64,000 nt of DNA from Candidatus Melainabacteria bacterium (GCA_016699165.1 CP064963.1:496001-560000); one strand, 5' to 3'; counted from the stretch's first letter, positions 1 through 9,553 are shown. Notes: generated from the sequence alone by a model not told the origin. Numbers and translations: made by a program.

Positions 1-2
1 TT

Positions 3-434
3 GGTATCGGAGCGGAAACTGGCTTAGACAAAGAGATAATAAACAATTTGCAAAAACTTCCCAACTTAGTCCAATTAGATATTGGCTTCAATGGAAACAT
101 GGATATCGAATCTAAAAAGGCGATTGGCAAATTTCCAAAAGTAAAAGTGCTTGCACTCGACGGACTGTTGCTCGATGACGATACAACCGAAATCATAAGT
201 AAAAATCTAAATGGAGTGGAAGAACTATCCTTCACACACAATTTAATTACTCTGAGCGGGCTTGAAACACTACTTAAAATCCCGACGTTGCGCAGGATTA
301 ACGTCAACGCATGTGATCAAGTATTGAATGATGAGTCAGAAGAGGCTTTGAGCGATCTCAGTAGAAAATATAAAACAGTAGAAATAGTAGACAAGTCTCG
401 CTTCTTAAAATATAAAAAGAAAGACGATGAATGA
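3..434 (+). CDS. C-terminal LRR part of a Ser/Thr kinase-like protein (partial at window edge)
   Basis: The frame is open from the first bases of the window, so the gene starts upstream; the TTG at 48 is only an internal codon. What remains is about 143 residues of degenerate leucine-rich repeats. They align throughout with the C-terminus of the next gene (shared pattern LPxLxxLxIGxN, then IxLxGLxxLxKIPTLxxIN near the end), so the two are tandem paralogues and the missing 5' part probably encodes a kinase domain. The gene ends in TGA 15 bp before the next ATG, so both are probably co-transcribed. The kinase assignment is inference; the LRR homology is seen directly. Confidence 0.75.
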   Translation, partial: GIGAETGLDKEIINNLQKLPNLVQLDIGFNGNMDIESKKAIGKFPKVKVLALDGLLLDDDTTEIISKNLNGVEELSFTHNLITLSGLETLLKIPTLRRINVNACDQVLNDESEEALSDLSRKYKTVEIVDKSRFLKYKKKDDE

Positions 435-449
435 TTTCTATAATTCACA

Positions 450-2309
450 ATGAATATTGATGATTTAAAATCTTTAGAAGCACGCTACGAGCTACTCACT
501 GAGCTTGGTCGCGGTGGTGTAAGCATCGTCTATAAAGCCCGAGATAAAACTTTAGACCGAATGGTAGCTATTAAAACTCTGTCTTCTTTGAGTTTAAGCG
601 AAAAACAATTAGTGCAGTTTCAGTCCGAAGCTCGCGCTTTAAGTGGACTTAAGCACAAAGGTATCATGGAGATTCTTGATTTTGGTACCACCCAAAATGG
701 TATTCCTTACATGGTGCTTGAATATATCGCGGGTGTTCCGCTTTCCAAACAAATTGAAAATCTTGGAAAATTACCGCTTGCAATGTCACTTTCCATTTTT
801 CATGATTTGTGTGAGGCTCTAAATCACGCGCACAATAAAGGTGTTTTGCATCGCGATATAAAACCAAGCAATATAATTTTAGTTTCTCAAGATACTGGTT
901 ATATTCCAAAAATTATCGACTTTGGTCTGGCAGTCTTAAGCTCACAAGACGACACAGGACTCAATCCAAGCGCAGCAGGCAGTCCACCATACATGAGCCC
1001 TGAGCAAATTGACAGCAAAGAAACAGATCAGCGTTCTGATATTTATTCACTTGGTTGCACTTTGTTTGAATCACTTACTGGAAATGTTCCATATGCAGGT
1101 AATACCGCATTTGAAACTATGAATTTACACAAAAGCGCACCGATACCGACTATTGCCAAAATCACAAGCGAGACCGAGATTCAAACTGGACTTCAGAATT
1201 GCATCAACAAAGCACTTGCCAAAAATAAAAATGACAGATTTCAATTTGTGATTGCAATGCAAAAAGCAATAGACGAAATTTTAGAGCGAGTCCAGGAAAT
1301 TGCCGCACGCAAAGCCGAAATTGAAGAAGAACAAATAAAAGGAACTAAAAAAACTTCGCTCATCCCCTTTTATATCGCAGCAGCACTTATTGCAATCGGC
1401 TCAGCCACTTATTATTTCAGCACAGTACTAGGTCTAAAAAAAGACCAGTCCATACAAGAAGCTGCCATCAATAGACAAAAAAGAATCGAAGGCGACCATA
1501 AAGACTTTGTCAAATCAGCAAAATTATTTGCTGGTAAACAAACTGGAGCAATCCGGTCACCGCTGCCAGACATAGACAAACTGCCGCTCAACACGCGTAA
1601 AATAATTTGGGAAGCTGTCGATTTAAAAAACTTCGACTTTAATAGATTTAAAAAGTTCGAGCGACTTGAATATTTAGAACTAAGAGAATGCGATCTAAGT
1701 CCCAAGCAATTTTCTCAAATCTGCCAATTAAAAAATTTGCGTACGCTGGACATTGCCTGGGATGAAACAGTTGCAGCCTCGGATTTCAGCCAGTTAGCTC
1801 AATTGCCAAGACTGGATTGTTTGTTTTTGTTTTCCGATCAGATAAAAAAGAAAGAAATGCTTGTGATAAGCCAGCTCAAGAATATAGTCACACTAAATAT
1901 TCAAAAAAACGAAGGAGTCGACGAAGAGGTTCTTCGAAACTTAATCAAGCTTCCACGTTTACGCAAGCTCAAAATAGGCATAAACGCAGGCATTCAAGGC
2001 AAGACTATTTTACTGTTAGGCGAGATGCCTAATCTAGACGAACTATATTTAGAAATGCTCAATATAGATGATGAGGCTGCTATTTATCTTGCTTCTAAAT
2101 TGCGTAAGCTTGAGGTCCTATCCGTAGCAAACTCTCCAATTACCTTAAAAGGATTACGTGAGTTGTGCAAAATCCCAACTCTTCAATTGATAAATATAAG
2201 TGGATGCAAAAACTTACAGGATGACAGCTCTCTCGATTTCATTGAAATCATGGCTCACACCCGCAAGAATTTAACCATATCCACCCAGTCTGAAATTCTT
2301 AAAGATTAA
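450..2309 (+). CDS. Membrane Ser/Thr protein kinase with C-terminal leucine-rich repeats
   Basis: Hanks-type (PknB-like) kinase of 619 residues. The glycine loop GRGGVS is at 20-25, the ATP lysine K42 in VAIK, the catalytic loop HRDIKPSN at 134-141, the metal-binding DFG at 157-159 and the activation-segment YMSPEQ near 181-186; all key residues are present. An Ala/Glu/Lys-rich linker leads to one hydrophobic segment at about 304-327, which would place the kinase in the cytoplasm and about 290 residues of LRRs outside. The LRR part, from about residue 390, probably senses or binds a partner. It is a tandem paralogue of the preceding partial gene and related to the kinase at 47152-49221. No clear ribosome-binding site is seen before the ATG, consistent with coupling to the upstream gene. 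The ligand is unknown. Confidence 0.9.
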   Translation: MNIDDLKSLEARYELLTELGRGGVSIVYKARDKTLDRMVAIKTLSSLSLSEKQLVQFQSEARALSGLKHKGIMEILDFGTTQNGIPYMVLEYIAGVPLSKQIENLGKLPLAMSLSIFHDLCEALNHAHNKGVLHRDIKPSNIILVSQDTGYIPKIIDFGLAVLSSQDDTGLNPSAAGSPPYMSPEQIDSKETDQRSDIYSLGCTLFESLTGNVPYAGNTAFETMNLHKSAPIPTIAKITSETEIQTGLQNCINKALAKNKNDRFQFVIAMQKAIDEILERVQEIAARKAEIEEEQIKGTKKTSLIPFYIAAALIAIGSATYYFSTVLGLKKDQSIQEAAINRQKRIEGDHKDFVKSAKLFAGKQTGAIRSPLPDIDKLPLNTRKIIWEAVDLKNFDFNRFKKFERLEYLELRECDLSPKQFSQICQLKNLRTLDIAWDETVAASDFSQLAQLPRLDCLFLFSDQIKKKEMLVISQLKNIVTLNIQKNEGVDEEVLRNLIKLPRLRKLKIGINAGIQGKTILLLGEMPNLDELYLEMLNIDDEAAIYLASKLRKLEVLSVANSPITLKGLRELCKIPTLQLINISGCKNLQDDSSLDFIEIMAHTRKNLTISTQSEILKD

Positions 2310-2387
2310 ATCGCGAAAAAAATTGAACTTTTTGCTCAATTTGATCGTTTTAGAAAGTAGAGAGCATTTTCTACGAGGATTTATTTG

Positions 2388-2984
2388 ATGAAACTTTCAA
2401 GTTTATTAACAGCAGTTGCCTGCTTTACCGCATTCAGTCTTCCAAGCTTCGCACAAGGGGCTCCAGATTTTGAAGGTCCCGCACCAGGCGACGAAGCTTT
2501 CATGATGCCACCACCTCCACAAGTTGATGGAGAATCTGACGAATTAGCTTTTTTGCCCGACGAAGCAATGGAAATGTCCGCGTTTCCCCTGTCAGCTTCG
2601 GCATCTGGTGGCGGCAAATTCAAATTCAGCGAAGAGCAGCTAGAAAAGATCTACAATCTCAAAAACAAGTTAGCCGATGAGAGCGGTCCCAACTTTGTCG
2701 AATTGATGAAACAAAAACGTCATCTCAAAGACTTGATCACTCAACCAAATCTGGACAGAGGTGCAATCCACGCCACTCAAGACAAAATAAATAAACTGAG
2801 CAACGAGTTATCCAATGCGCGCCTTGCATTCAAAATGGATATGTTCGACCAGCTCACACCTGAGCAAAAACAATCCATGCGCTACAAAAGCATGAAGCGC
2901 GGCGGTCACCAAGGCGGCTTAAAACATCATGGACACAAAGGTGGTCCAGGAGGCATGCGCACCCCCCACGCTAACATTCGCTAG
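2388..2984 (+). CDS. Spy/CpxP-like secreted protein with His/Gly-rich tail
   Basis: 198 residues from ATG 2388, which has ACGAGG about 10 bases upstream; a TTG one codon earlier is less likely. A signal peptide ends at about SFA-QG (residue 22). After an acidic, proline-rich stretch, a helical region (about 80-165) ends in LTPEQKQSM, the LTxxQ motif of the Spy/CpxP periplasmic chaperone and metal-response family. The C-terminus is rich in His, Gly and Lys (GGHQGG, KHHGHKGG), which suggests metal binding. It probably acts as a periplasmic stress or metal sensor or chaperone. The family is supported by the motif and helical layout only; the substrate is unknown. Confidence 0.7.
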   Translation: MKLSSLLTAVACFTAFSLPSFAQGAPDFEGPAPGDEAFMMPPPPQVDGESDELAFLPDEAMEMSAFPLSASASGGGKFKFSEEQLEKIYNLKNKLADESGPNFVELMKQKRHLKDLITQPNLDRGAIHATQDKINKLSNELSNARLAFKMDMFDQLTPEQKQSMRYKSMKRGGHQGGLKHHGHKGGPGGMRTPHANIR

Positions 2985-3014
2985 TTTTTCCAAAGAACCC
3001 GCAGTTCGCCAACG

Positions 3015-3045
3015 AACCAGTCAGACTATTCTGGCTGGTTTTTGG
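3015..3045 (+). terminator. Rho-independent terminator after the Spy-like gene
   Basis: AACCAG-TCAGA at 3015-3025 pairs with TCTGG-CTGGTT at 3030-3040 around a very short loop and is followed by TTT. The stop codon of the convergent receiver gene (3026-3412) lies inside the hairpin, so the structure may serve both genes. Confidence 0.55.
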
Positions 3046-3412
3046 TCCACTTATCGATCATCGCGCTAAAATCATCTATGCCAAATGGTTTTGGCAGAAA
3101 ATCGTTCATACCAGAATCAAGACAACGCACTCTGTAGTCGTCTGACACGTGCCCGGTTACAGCAACGATAGGGACATTTTTTCCCAACTGATTCAGCTCT
3201 CTAATCATTCCAGTACACTGACATCCGTCAATTTCTTCCAAACTCATGTCCATAAAAATAAGGTCGTACATTTCGTTCTCTTGGCAGGACTTGAGCGCTT
3301 CGCGACAATTGCTGACCAATTGCGCTTTGAAGCCAAATCGCTTGGACAAAGCCTTATAGAGCGCTTGTTGATTAGAATTATCTTCGACAAAAAGTAACCT
3401 TTTCTCTGCCAT
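3026..3412 (-). CDS. Single-domain response regulator (CheY-like receiver)
   Basis: 128 residues, a receiver domain with no output domain. The acidic pocket is E10/D11, the phospho-acceptor D55 in FMDMSLEEIDG, the switch Thr T86 in VAVTGH and the conserved Lys K108 in PKPF. It probably passes phosphate between hybrid kinases or acts on a protein target. The closest partner by position is the divergent hybrid kinase starting at 3564. The DMSLEEIDG stretch replaces the usual DxxMPxMDG, so the loop after the phospho-Asp is unusual but the residues needed for phosphorylation are intact. Confidence 0.9.
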   Translation of the reverse strand: MAEKRLLFVEDNSNQQALYKALSKRFGFKAQLVSNCREALKSCQENEMYDLIFMDMSLEEIDGCQCTGMIRELNQLGKNVPIVAVTGHVSDDYRVRCLDSGMNDFLPKPFGIDDFSAMIDKWTKNQPE

Positions 3413-3563
3413 GACCCTTATTCCATAAGCTACTAATTCTTTGAGCTTAGCATTTAGTGCACCAAGTGAGGAGATGGCGGATATTATAAAAATTGATCCG
3501 CTTTACCTGTTTTATGCACTGAGTAGGCATACTTAAATAGTGTTTTTGCAATTGAGGCCGTGA

Positions 3564-6500
3564 ATGAAGATCGGGACCAGAATTTTAACTGCGTTTATAA
3601 CCCTTGTGATTTCGTTCGCCATCGTTTTATTTATCGGCAATCAAAATCAGGAACGACTTTCCAAAACCAAATGGTGGGTTGAACACACTTACATAGTGCT
3701 TGCCAAACTTGATGCTATTTTTGGACAAATCAGCAAAAACGAAAGTATGGTCCGCGCCTACGTCATTATGTCTGACGAAAAAATAATTGAAGGATGGACT
3801 ACTTTTCAAAACAGTGTCATGCGCGATCTCGATGAATTGCAGGAGCTGACCAAGGACAATCCCAACCAAGTGGCGCGTATGAATCAGCTAAAGCCACTGG
3901 TTCTGGAGCGAATAGGCGGATTGCAAAAAACAATCGACGAAAGAAAAACAATGGGCAAAGACGCCAAAGTATTTTTGTCGTACAAACAAATGGATATTTC
4001 GCAAAAAATTTCAGAAACTCTTGCTGAAATGAAGCAAGAAGAGCTTAAGTTACTGCAGGTTCGCAACGATGAAATAAACAAACTAGTTCATGAATCCGAG
4101 CAAGTAATGTTCGGCGTAATAGTAATTGCATTGCTGCTTTCAGCAAGTGGCGTAACCATCGTCATTCGAAGCATTTCAAATGGCGTCAATAGTTTGATGC
4201 TGGGTGCAGAAAGAATTGGAAGAGGCGACTTGACTCACAAAGTAGAGGTGGCAAGTCAGGACGAATTGTCTAAAGTGGCTGAAGCTTTTAATACTATGTC
4301 TAGCCAGTTGCGTGAGTCTCAACGAATCGAAGCGGAGAAAAATTGGACTAAAACCCAACAGAACGAAGTGGGTCAAGCTCTGCAAGGCATTCGCGATCCT
4401 CAAGATGCGGGAATTATTTTGCTGGAACACTTGTGTAAGGCAGTTGGCGCTCAATGGGGCATCGCATACGGATGCGGACTTGGTTCTACAGATAGTCACA
4501 GTTTTAGAGAAGTCGACACCGAGCTTGATCTGATTGGCACTTATGCCTGTAGTGCAGACGGCATCGCTAATCGAATTGAATTTGGCGATGGCATTCTGGG
4601 ACAGTGCGCAACCGATTTGACCACACACGTTTTGACCAATATTCCACATTCGTCAATATCGATCAAAACAGCGTCAATCAATACAAATCCAGTTGAAGTA
4701 GTTGTGTTTCCGGCAGTTTTTGAAGATAAAGTCAAAGCTGTTATAGAGCTTGCCAGTTTGGAAAAATTCACCCCAGTGCAACTGGATTTAATTGAGCAAC
4801 TGAGTCCCCAACTTGGAGTCATTTTCCATTTTATTAAAGGTCAGGTCTTTACAGACAACTTGCTCAAAGAAGCTCAGACATTAAACGAAGAGCTTCAATC
4901 TCAACAAGAAGAACTGGAAACTCAGCAAGAAGAGTTACGTCAGGCAAACGAAGAGCTGGAGCAAAAAGCAGATGTTCTAGACCAGCAGTATCAATCTATA
5001 AACGAAAAAAATAGAGAGCTTGAACAATTACAAACGGCCCTTGAAGTGCGGGCTAACGAACTTGAGATGGCGTCCAAATATAAGTCTGAGTTTCTGGCTA
5101 ACATGTCTCACGATTTGCGCACACCGCTCAATAGTTTGCTTATTTTCTCAGAACTCTTGATGGATAACGAAAATGAGCATCTGGATAACGACGAGCTTGA
5201 ATACGCCAAAAATATTCGACTTGCAGGAAAAGCGCTTCTCACCTTGATTGACGACATTTTAGATCTATCTAAAATCGAATCAGGCACAATTTCTCTGGAG
5301 CTAGTTGAGATTCCGCTAGAGTCGCTTGTAAGTTCAATTAAGCGCAATTTCGAAAAAGACGCCAGTCGCAAGAAACTTGATTTCAAAATAAACGTAGAAG
5401 ACGATATTCCACCTACGATGAATACCGATCAAAAGCGCATTCTTCAATTGTTGAATAATCTGCTTGCCAACGCTTTTAAATTCACCGAGAAAGGCAGTGT
5501 CACGCTCGCTATTAAGAGGCACGATCCCAGTGGAACTCTATTGAGTTTCGAAGTAACCGATACAGGCATTGGCATTGATCAAAGCAAGCATCAAGTAATT
5601 TTCGAAGCTTTCCAGCAAGCTGAAGCCACTACCAAAACCAAATATGGTGGCACAGGTTTAGGACTTGCCATCTGTCGTAAACTGGCTGAAACTATGGGCG
5701 GTACTATTCAAGTGTCGAGCGCTCTCGGCAAAGGTAGCGTCTTTACGGTCATTTTACCGGTTAATTATCTGGATCGTGGTCGCGCACCAATGATTCTTCC
5801 AGTTTCGTCTTTAGTAAAAACCACAAAGGCTGAGCATTCAAAGTTCGATAGTAAGCTCGATTCGATGATGGAAGCGGACATGGACGATGACCGTTTTCAC
5901 ATAACGCCAGGAGACAAAGTCCTTTTAATAATTGAGGACGACAGATCATTTGCAAATATGCTTTTAAATGTGGCTCGAAAACAAGGCTTCAAGGGCGTAG
6001 TGGCACTTAGTGGAATGGACGGCTTAGAACTGGCGCGCAAAACCCTTCCAGATGGCATCACACTTGATCTGAGACTTCCCGACACCGATGGTTGGGTAGT
6101 ACTTGATCAATTGAAAAATTCTTCTGACACAAGACACATTCCTGTACATGTCATATCAATAGATAACCAGGAGCATCGCAGCTTATCTTCTGGTGCTGCT
6201 GGCTTTTTAGAAAAGCCAGTAACGCTTGAAACATTGTCTGAAGCGATGACAAAAGTAAGGGCCGTGATTGATAGAACCACTCAGTCAGTTTTGTTTGTAG
6301 AACCGGATGTTGCGCTTAGAAAAAGCTTGTGCGAAATACTTGAAGGTGACAATATAAATATTGTGGAAGTCGCCACCGCCAATGATGCAATGGTAGCAGT
6401 GAAAGACACAAAGTTCGACTGCGCAATAATCGATTTAAATCTTGCAGGCGGTGATGGACTGGCACTTGTAAAAGAACTTCAAAAGGTAGCTTGCAACATT

Positions 6501-7088
6501 TACTTGCCAATGATCATATACAGCAGCACAGAATTGTCACCAGTTCAAAAAAAAGAAATGAAAGAGTTGAACAAGTCTGGAGTAATAAAAGACGTTCATT
6601 CTCCCGAGCGATTGTTGAACGAAGCTGGACTGTTTTTACATCGAGTTGAGCGCACTTTGCCTGATACTAAGCGCAAAATTCTCAAAACATTCAGACAGGA
6701 TGAAAATCCATTTGCCGGAAGCACAATGCTCATCGTGGACGACGACCCGCGCAATATCACAGCACTAAAAAGTGTTTTGCAAAAATACAACATCAATATA
6801 GTCACAGCAGAAAATGGACTTGAAGCTGTTCACAAGGTCGAGAACACTCCCGGAATAGATCTTGTGCTAATGGATATCATGATGCCTGAAATGGACGGCT
6901 ACGAAGCTACTCGCCTTTTAAGAGCAAAAGAAAAATACAAAAAACTTCCCATTATTGCCGTAACAGCTAAAGCAATGAAAGGCGATCGCCAGAAATGCTT
7001 GGAAGCAGGCGCTTCGGACTATATTACAAAACCGGTGGACCGTGGACAACTCTTATCCCTACTTAGAGTTTGGCTCTATAAAGCCTGA
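3564..7088 (+). CDS. Hybrid sensor histidine kinase: TM-CHASE3-like-TM-HAMP-GAF-HisKA-HATPase-REC-REC-REC
   Basis: 1174 residues. A first membrane segment is at about 7-25. A helical extracytoplasmic region at 30-178 resembles CHASE3, and a second membrane segment is at about 181-202. Then follow HAMP (about 203-255), GAF (about 280-425), a Gln/Glu-rich coiled coil (430-505), HisKA with phospho-His H516 in ANMSHDLRTPLN, and an HATPase with the G boxes GIGID and GGTGLGL. Three receivers follow, at about 785-900, 910-1030 and 1055-1170; the last has MDIMMPEMDGYEA. From GAF to the end it matches the 2149-residue kinase at 25410-31859 domain for domain, so the two are paralogues. The CheR gene follows at once, suggesting a methylation-linked signalling unit. 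Confidence 0.93.
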   Translation: MKIGTRILTAFITLVISFAIVLFIGNQNQERLSKTKWWVEHTYIVLAKLDAIFGQISKNESMVRAYVIMSDEKIIEGWTTFQNSVMRDLDELQELTKDNPNQVARMNQLKPLVLERIGGLQKTIDERKTMGKDAKVFLSYKQMDISQKISETLAEMKQEELKLLQVRNDEINKLVHESEQVMFGVIVIALLLSASGVTIVIRSISNGVNSLMLGAERIGRGDLTHKVEVASQDELSKVAEAFNTMSSQLRESQRIEAEKNWTKTQQNEVGQALQGIRDPQDAGIILLEHLCKAVGAQWGIAYGCGLGSTDSHSFREVDTELDLIGTYACSADGIANRIEFGDGILGQCATDLTTHVLTNIPHSSISIKTASINTNPVEVVVFPAVFEDKVKAVIELASLEKFTPVQLDLIEQLSPQLGVIFHFIKGQVFTDNLLKEAQTLNEELQSQQEELETQQEELRQANEELEQKADVLDQQYQSINEKNRELEQLQTALEVRANELEMASKYKSEFLANMSHDLRTPLNSLLIFSELLMDNENEHLDNDELEYAKNIRLAGKALLTLIDDILDLSKIESGTISLELVEIPLESLVSSIKRNFEKDASRKKLDFKINVEDDIPPTMNTDQKRILQLLNNLLANAFKFTEKGSVTLAIKRHDPSGTLLSFEVTDTGIGIDQSKHQVIFEAFQQAEATTKTKYGGTGLGLAICRKLAETMGGTIQVSSALGKGSVFTVILPVNYLDRGRAPMILPVSSLVKTTKAEHSKFDSKLDSMMEADMDDDRFHITPGDKVLLIIEDDRSFANMLLNVARKQGFKGVVALSGMDGLELARKTLPDGITLDLRLPDTDGWVVLDQLKNSSDTRHIPVHVISIDNQEHRSLSSGAAGFLEKPVTLETLSEAMTKVRAVIDRTTQSVLFVEPDVALRKSLCEILEGDNINIVEVATANDAMVAVKDTKFDCAIIDLNLAGGDGLALVKELQKVACNIYLPMIIYSSTELSPVQKKEMKELNKSGVIKDVHSPERLLNEAGLFLHRVERTLPDTKRKILKTFRQDENPFAGSTMLIVDDDPRNITALKSVLQKYNINIVTAENGLEAVHKVENTPGIDLVLMDIMMPEMDGYEATRLLRAKEKYKKLPIIAVTAKAMKGDRQKCLEAGASDYITKPVDRGQLLSLLRVWLYKA

Positions 7089-7101
7089 TCCAGAGCGAAT
7101 T

Positions 7102-7920
7102 ATGTCCGGCCTAATTACAGACGAAAAAATATTTGAACTTCTTCAAAACGTCTATCAAAGGACCGGTTTCGACTATCGAGACTATGCCACCTTATCAATA
7201 AAACGCCGCATTCAAGATGCAATGGACATTGAGCGCATTAAATCACTCGACGATATGTCACAGCATATTTTCAAAAGTGATGCTGCAATGAAAAAGTTCA
7301 TTCTCACTTTGTCTGTGCCCACCACTACTCTTTTTCGCGATCCTGAAGTATACAACTGCATTCGCAACAAAGTGCTTCCAAGACTTTCTAACACTTCTAT
7401 CAGAATCTGGAGTACTGGCTGCTCATCGGGCGAAGAACCTTATTCTTTATCAATTACAACAAAAGAAGAGGGACTTGCAAAATATACTCGCATTTACGCA
7501 ACAGACTTAAATGAATCGTCTATAGAAACAGCCAAGAAAGGCATTTTCAAGCTTTCAATTATGCAAGAATACACAAGCAACTATCATTTAGCCGGTGGCG
7601 CATTTGACTTTTCAGACTATTACACATCAGGCTATGGCTGGGCCAAATTCCACGACGACATCAAAGAAAATCTTGTTTTTTCACAGCACAACTTAGTGAC
7701 AGACAGCTCTTTCAACGAGTTCAATCTCATTTTGTGCCGCAACGTGATGATTTATTTCAACAAAGACCTGCAAGATAAAGTGCATGCTTTGCTGTTTCAA
7801 AGCCTTGCTCCAGGCGGATATCTTGTGCTCGGCGATAAAGAAAATATTCGCTTTACGCCTTTTGAAAACGCTTACAAAGCGGTTTCGCCCATTTTGAAAA
7901 TCTATCAGAAAATGGAATAG
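7102..7920 (+). CDS. cheR: CheR-type protein-glutamate methyltransferase
   Basis: 272 residues from ATG 7102. An earlier in-frame ATG at 7042 lies inside the preceding kinase gene and would add 20 residues unlike the family. The N-terminal helical CheR domain is at about 1-70. The SAM-dependent domain shows the motif IWSTGCSSGEEPYS and the late motif CRNVMIYFN. It should methylate receptor glutamates with S-adenosylmethionine. No methyl-accepting protein or CheB is in the window, so the target may be the preceding hybrid kinase; that is inference. A strong terminator follows. Confidence 0.9.
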   Translation: MSGLITDEKIFELLQNVYQRTGFDYRDYATLSIKRRIQDAMDIERIKSLDDMSQHIFKSDAAMKKFILTLSVPTTTLFRDPEVYNCIRNKVLPRLSNTSIRIWSTGCSSGEEPYSLSITTKEEGLAKYTRIYATDLNESSIETAKKGIFKLSIMQEYTSNYHLAGGAFDFSDYYTSGYGWAKFHDDIKENLVFSQHNLVTDSSFNEFNLILCRNVMIYFNKDLQDKVHALLFQSLAPGGYLVLGDKENIRFTPFENAYKAVSPILKIYQKME

Positions 7921-7927
7921 GACCTAA

Positions 7928-7977
7928 TTTACTTTTTCGCTGAGCGCTAGGCGCTTAGCGCTCAGCGAAAAAGTAAA
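7928..7977. terminator. Bidirectional terminator, 22-bp perfect inverted repeat
   Basis: Positions 7928-7949 are the exact reverse complement of 7956-7977, with a 6-base GGCGCT loop. The outer part of the stem is A/T (TTTACTTTTT / AAAAAGTAAA) and the inner part is G/C (CGCTGAGCGC). It lies between the convergent genes ending at 7920 and 8013, and the A/T arms supply a U-tract in both directions. Confidence 0.8.
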
Positions 7978-8012
7978 AAGCAGGGTTCAACTGTAAGTGA
8001 GAAAAAGCCGCG

Positions 8013-8969
8013 CTAATTCTTCTTTTTCTGAATCGTAATTACCTGCACACCATTGCCGGTATCACTAAAATTGTATTTCTCAGAAAGTTTGTATGCCTCA
8101 GGACCGTTAAGCACAGTCGAAATAGCTACACATGGCAGCAAATGCCCCATCTTCAATCTGCTCACGTCAAAGACTTCAACGGCATTGCCAAGATTCATAT
8201 TGCCATGTGGGTGACCAAGCATAAACACAGGCGGGTAAGGATAAATCAAACCGCGCATAAATCCTGAGATGTTAATTAGAAAGTCATTTTTAGCTACATA
8301 CAAGTCGAGTTTGTCGCAATGCGGTACCACGCGATGCATATTGGTACGAAAAACAATAGTATCAATATCGGCCCGAGCCATCTCGATTTCGTTAAAGTGC
8401 CTGGGCAGGTCAGTCGCTTTGTTTTGCAAACAAAAATTATAAACAAGCACATTGCCCATGCTAAGCCCGACCACAGAAATGCGAGCTTTAGGATATTCTT
8501 GAAAGAGATCGTAAATGAAATTATTGAAACGCTCTTGAGTCCGCGGACATGCCAGCATCGAGCCAAAATAATTTCCCTTTGGCGTCCCCCAGTCGTAAAA
8601 CATTACAGGCTTGCCTGCTGCTTCTGCAAGCATAGTGGCTTGTTTAGCCGCTTCTTTAAAATCAACGCAGCATCCATGCAAGAACAGAATAAAGTGTTCG
8701 TCTTGAGTTTTTTTGATTTCGGCTCTAAATTGTTCTTTGAAATTGAGCCAACCATCTATCATTTGATGGGTGCAATTCTTTTCTTTAGACACTTCCTTAT
8801 TATTCAGAGTGCCGTAATGAAGAAGAATCAAGTCTTCTGTATTTTGCTTGTGGAATTTTATACATCCATTTTTACTGGTCGTGAATGTTCTGTCCGTGAC
8901 GAAATAGACGCTTTGTGCGCGAGCCTCGACACAGTAAAAGAACATTACTAATAGAAGAATAAGTCTCAC
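8013..8969 (-). CDS. Secreted alpha/beta-hydrolase (DUF900-like)
   Basis: 318 residues from GTG 8969, two bases after the stop of the upstream gene, with AGGCGG about 11 bases before; an ATG eight codons in would cut into the signal peptide. The signal peptide ends near ARA-QS (residues 1-19). The oxyanion-type HGCC is at 98-101 and the nucleophile elbow GLSMG puts the catalytic Ser at S170. The spacing and the FYDWGTP segment fit the DUF900 group of alpha/beta hydrolases. The substrate is unknown. It is probably an exported esterase or lipase-like enzyme in a two-gene operon with the 8972-9541 product. Confidence 0.75.
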   Translation of the reverse strand: MRLILLLVMFFYCVEARAQSVYFVTDRTFTTSKNGCIKFHKQNTEDLILLHYGTLNNKEVSKEKNCTHQMIDGWLNFKEQFRAEIKKTQDEHFILFLHGCCVDFKEAAKQATMLAEAAGKPVMFYDWGTPKGNYFGSMLACPRTQERFNNFIYDLFQEYPKARISVVGLSMGNVLVYNFCLQNKATDLPRHFNEIEMARADIDTIVFRTNMHRVVPHCDKLDLYVAKNDFLINISGFMRGLIYPYPPVFMLGHPHGNMNLGNAVEVFDVSRLKMGHLLPCVAISTVLNGPEAYKLSEKYNFSDTGNGVQVITIQKKKN

Positions 8970-8971
8970 TT

Positions 8972-9541
8972 CTATTTGCCGCCTTTAACCGCGCTCTTTT
9001 TATTGGTGAATTCTTTGGCAGACATGTGTATTTGTACGTAAACATCAACCAACATTAGGGAGTATTGTTCAAAATCGAGATTGAAACAGACCATCGGTGA
9101 GCTGCCAATGCGCTGAAAGTAAGTAGCGACCAGTGGACCACCCTCGGTTTTGCGCCCGTACTGGGTGACTGCCGCTTCAAGACAATAACCTTTGCTTAGC
9201 ATGTTTATGCCTTTTACAGTGGACGGATATATAGATAATATAGGCAGTCCTTCGTCCACAGCTTTGTCTGTGCTCACATTGGCGTTAAAGCCCACGACCG
9301 CAAGCCTGACTGCTGCCTGTTTTCTAATTTTGAGCAAGAGCGCATGCGATTCTTTATTGGAAAACCGAAACGACCTCATGAGCACTTCGGCAGTGGGCAA
9401 TTGAAGCGCCATTAGCCTGGTTGGGAATTTGGCCACTCTTTTTTTCGGCGCAGCAAAAGCGACATTCTGTCCGCTTGCAAACAGGAAAATCAGAAATACC
9501 GCTAAGGCTTTATTTAACAGGGGTAAGCTCATGCACAGCAT
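8972..9541 (-). CDS. Secreted protein of unknown function
   Basis: 189 residues with a signal peptide (hydrophobic core about 12-24, cleavage near AFA-AP at 31). An ATG three codons in (9532) is an equally good start. The mature part is basic, has two cysteines (C114 and C148 by count, possibly a disulfide) and no recognised domain. It is first in an operon with the secreted hydrolase, two bases apart, so the two may act together outside the cytoplasm. An intrinsic-terminator-like hairpin lies directly upstream (see 9554-9636). Confidence 0.65.
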   Translation of the reverse strand: MLCMSLPLLNKALAVFLIFLFASGQNVAFAAPKKRVAKFPTRLMALQLPTAEVLMRSFRFSNKESHALLLKIRKQAAVRLAVVGFNANVSTDKAVDEGLPILSIYPSTVKGINMLSKGYCLEAAVTQYGRKTEGGPLVATYFQRIGSSPMVCFNLDFEQYSLMLVDVYVQIHMSAKEFTNKKSAVKGGK

Positions 9542-9553
9542 TATATATGGAAT

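Noticed and set aside
8319..8951. 210-codon plus-strand frame
   Set aside because: Antisense to the secreted hydrolase, which has a clear signal peptide and catalytic motif.
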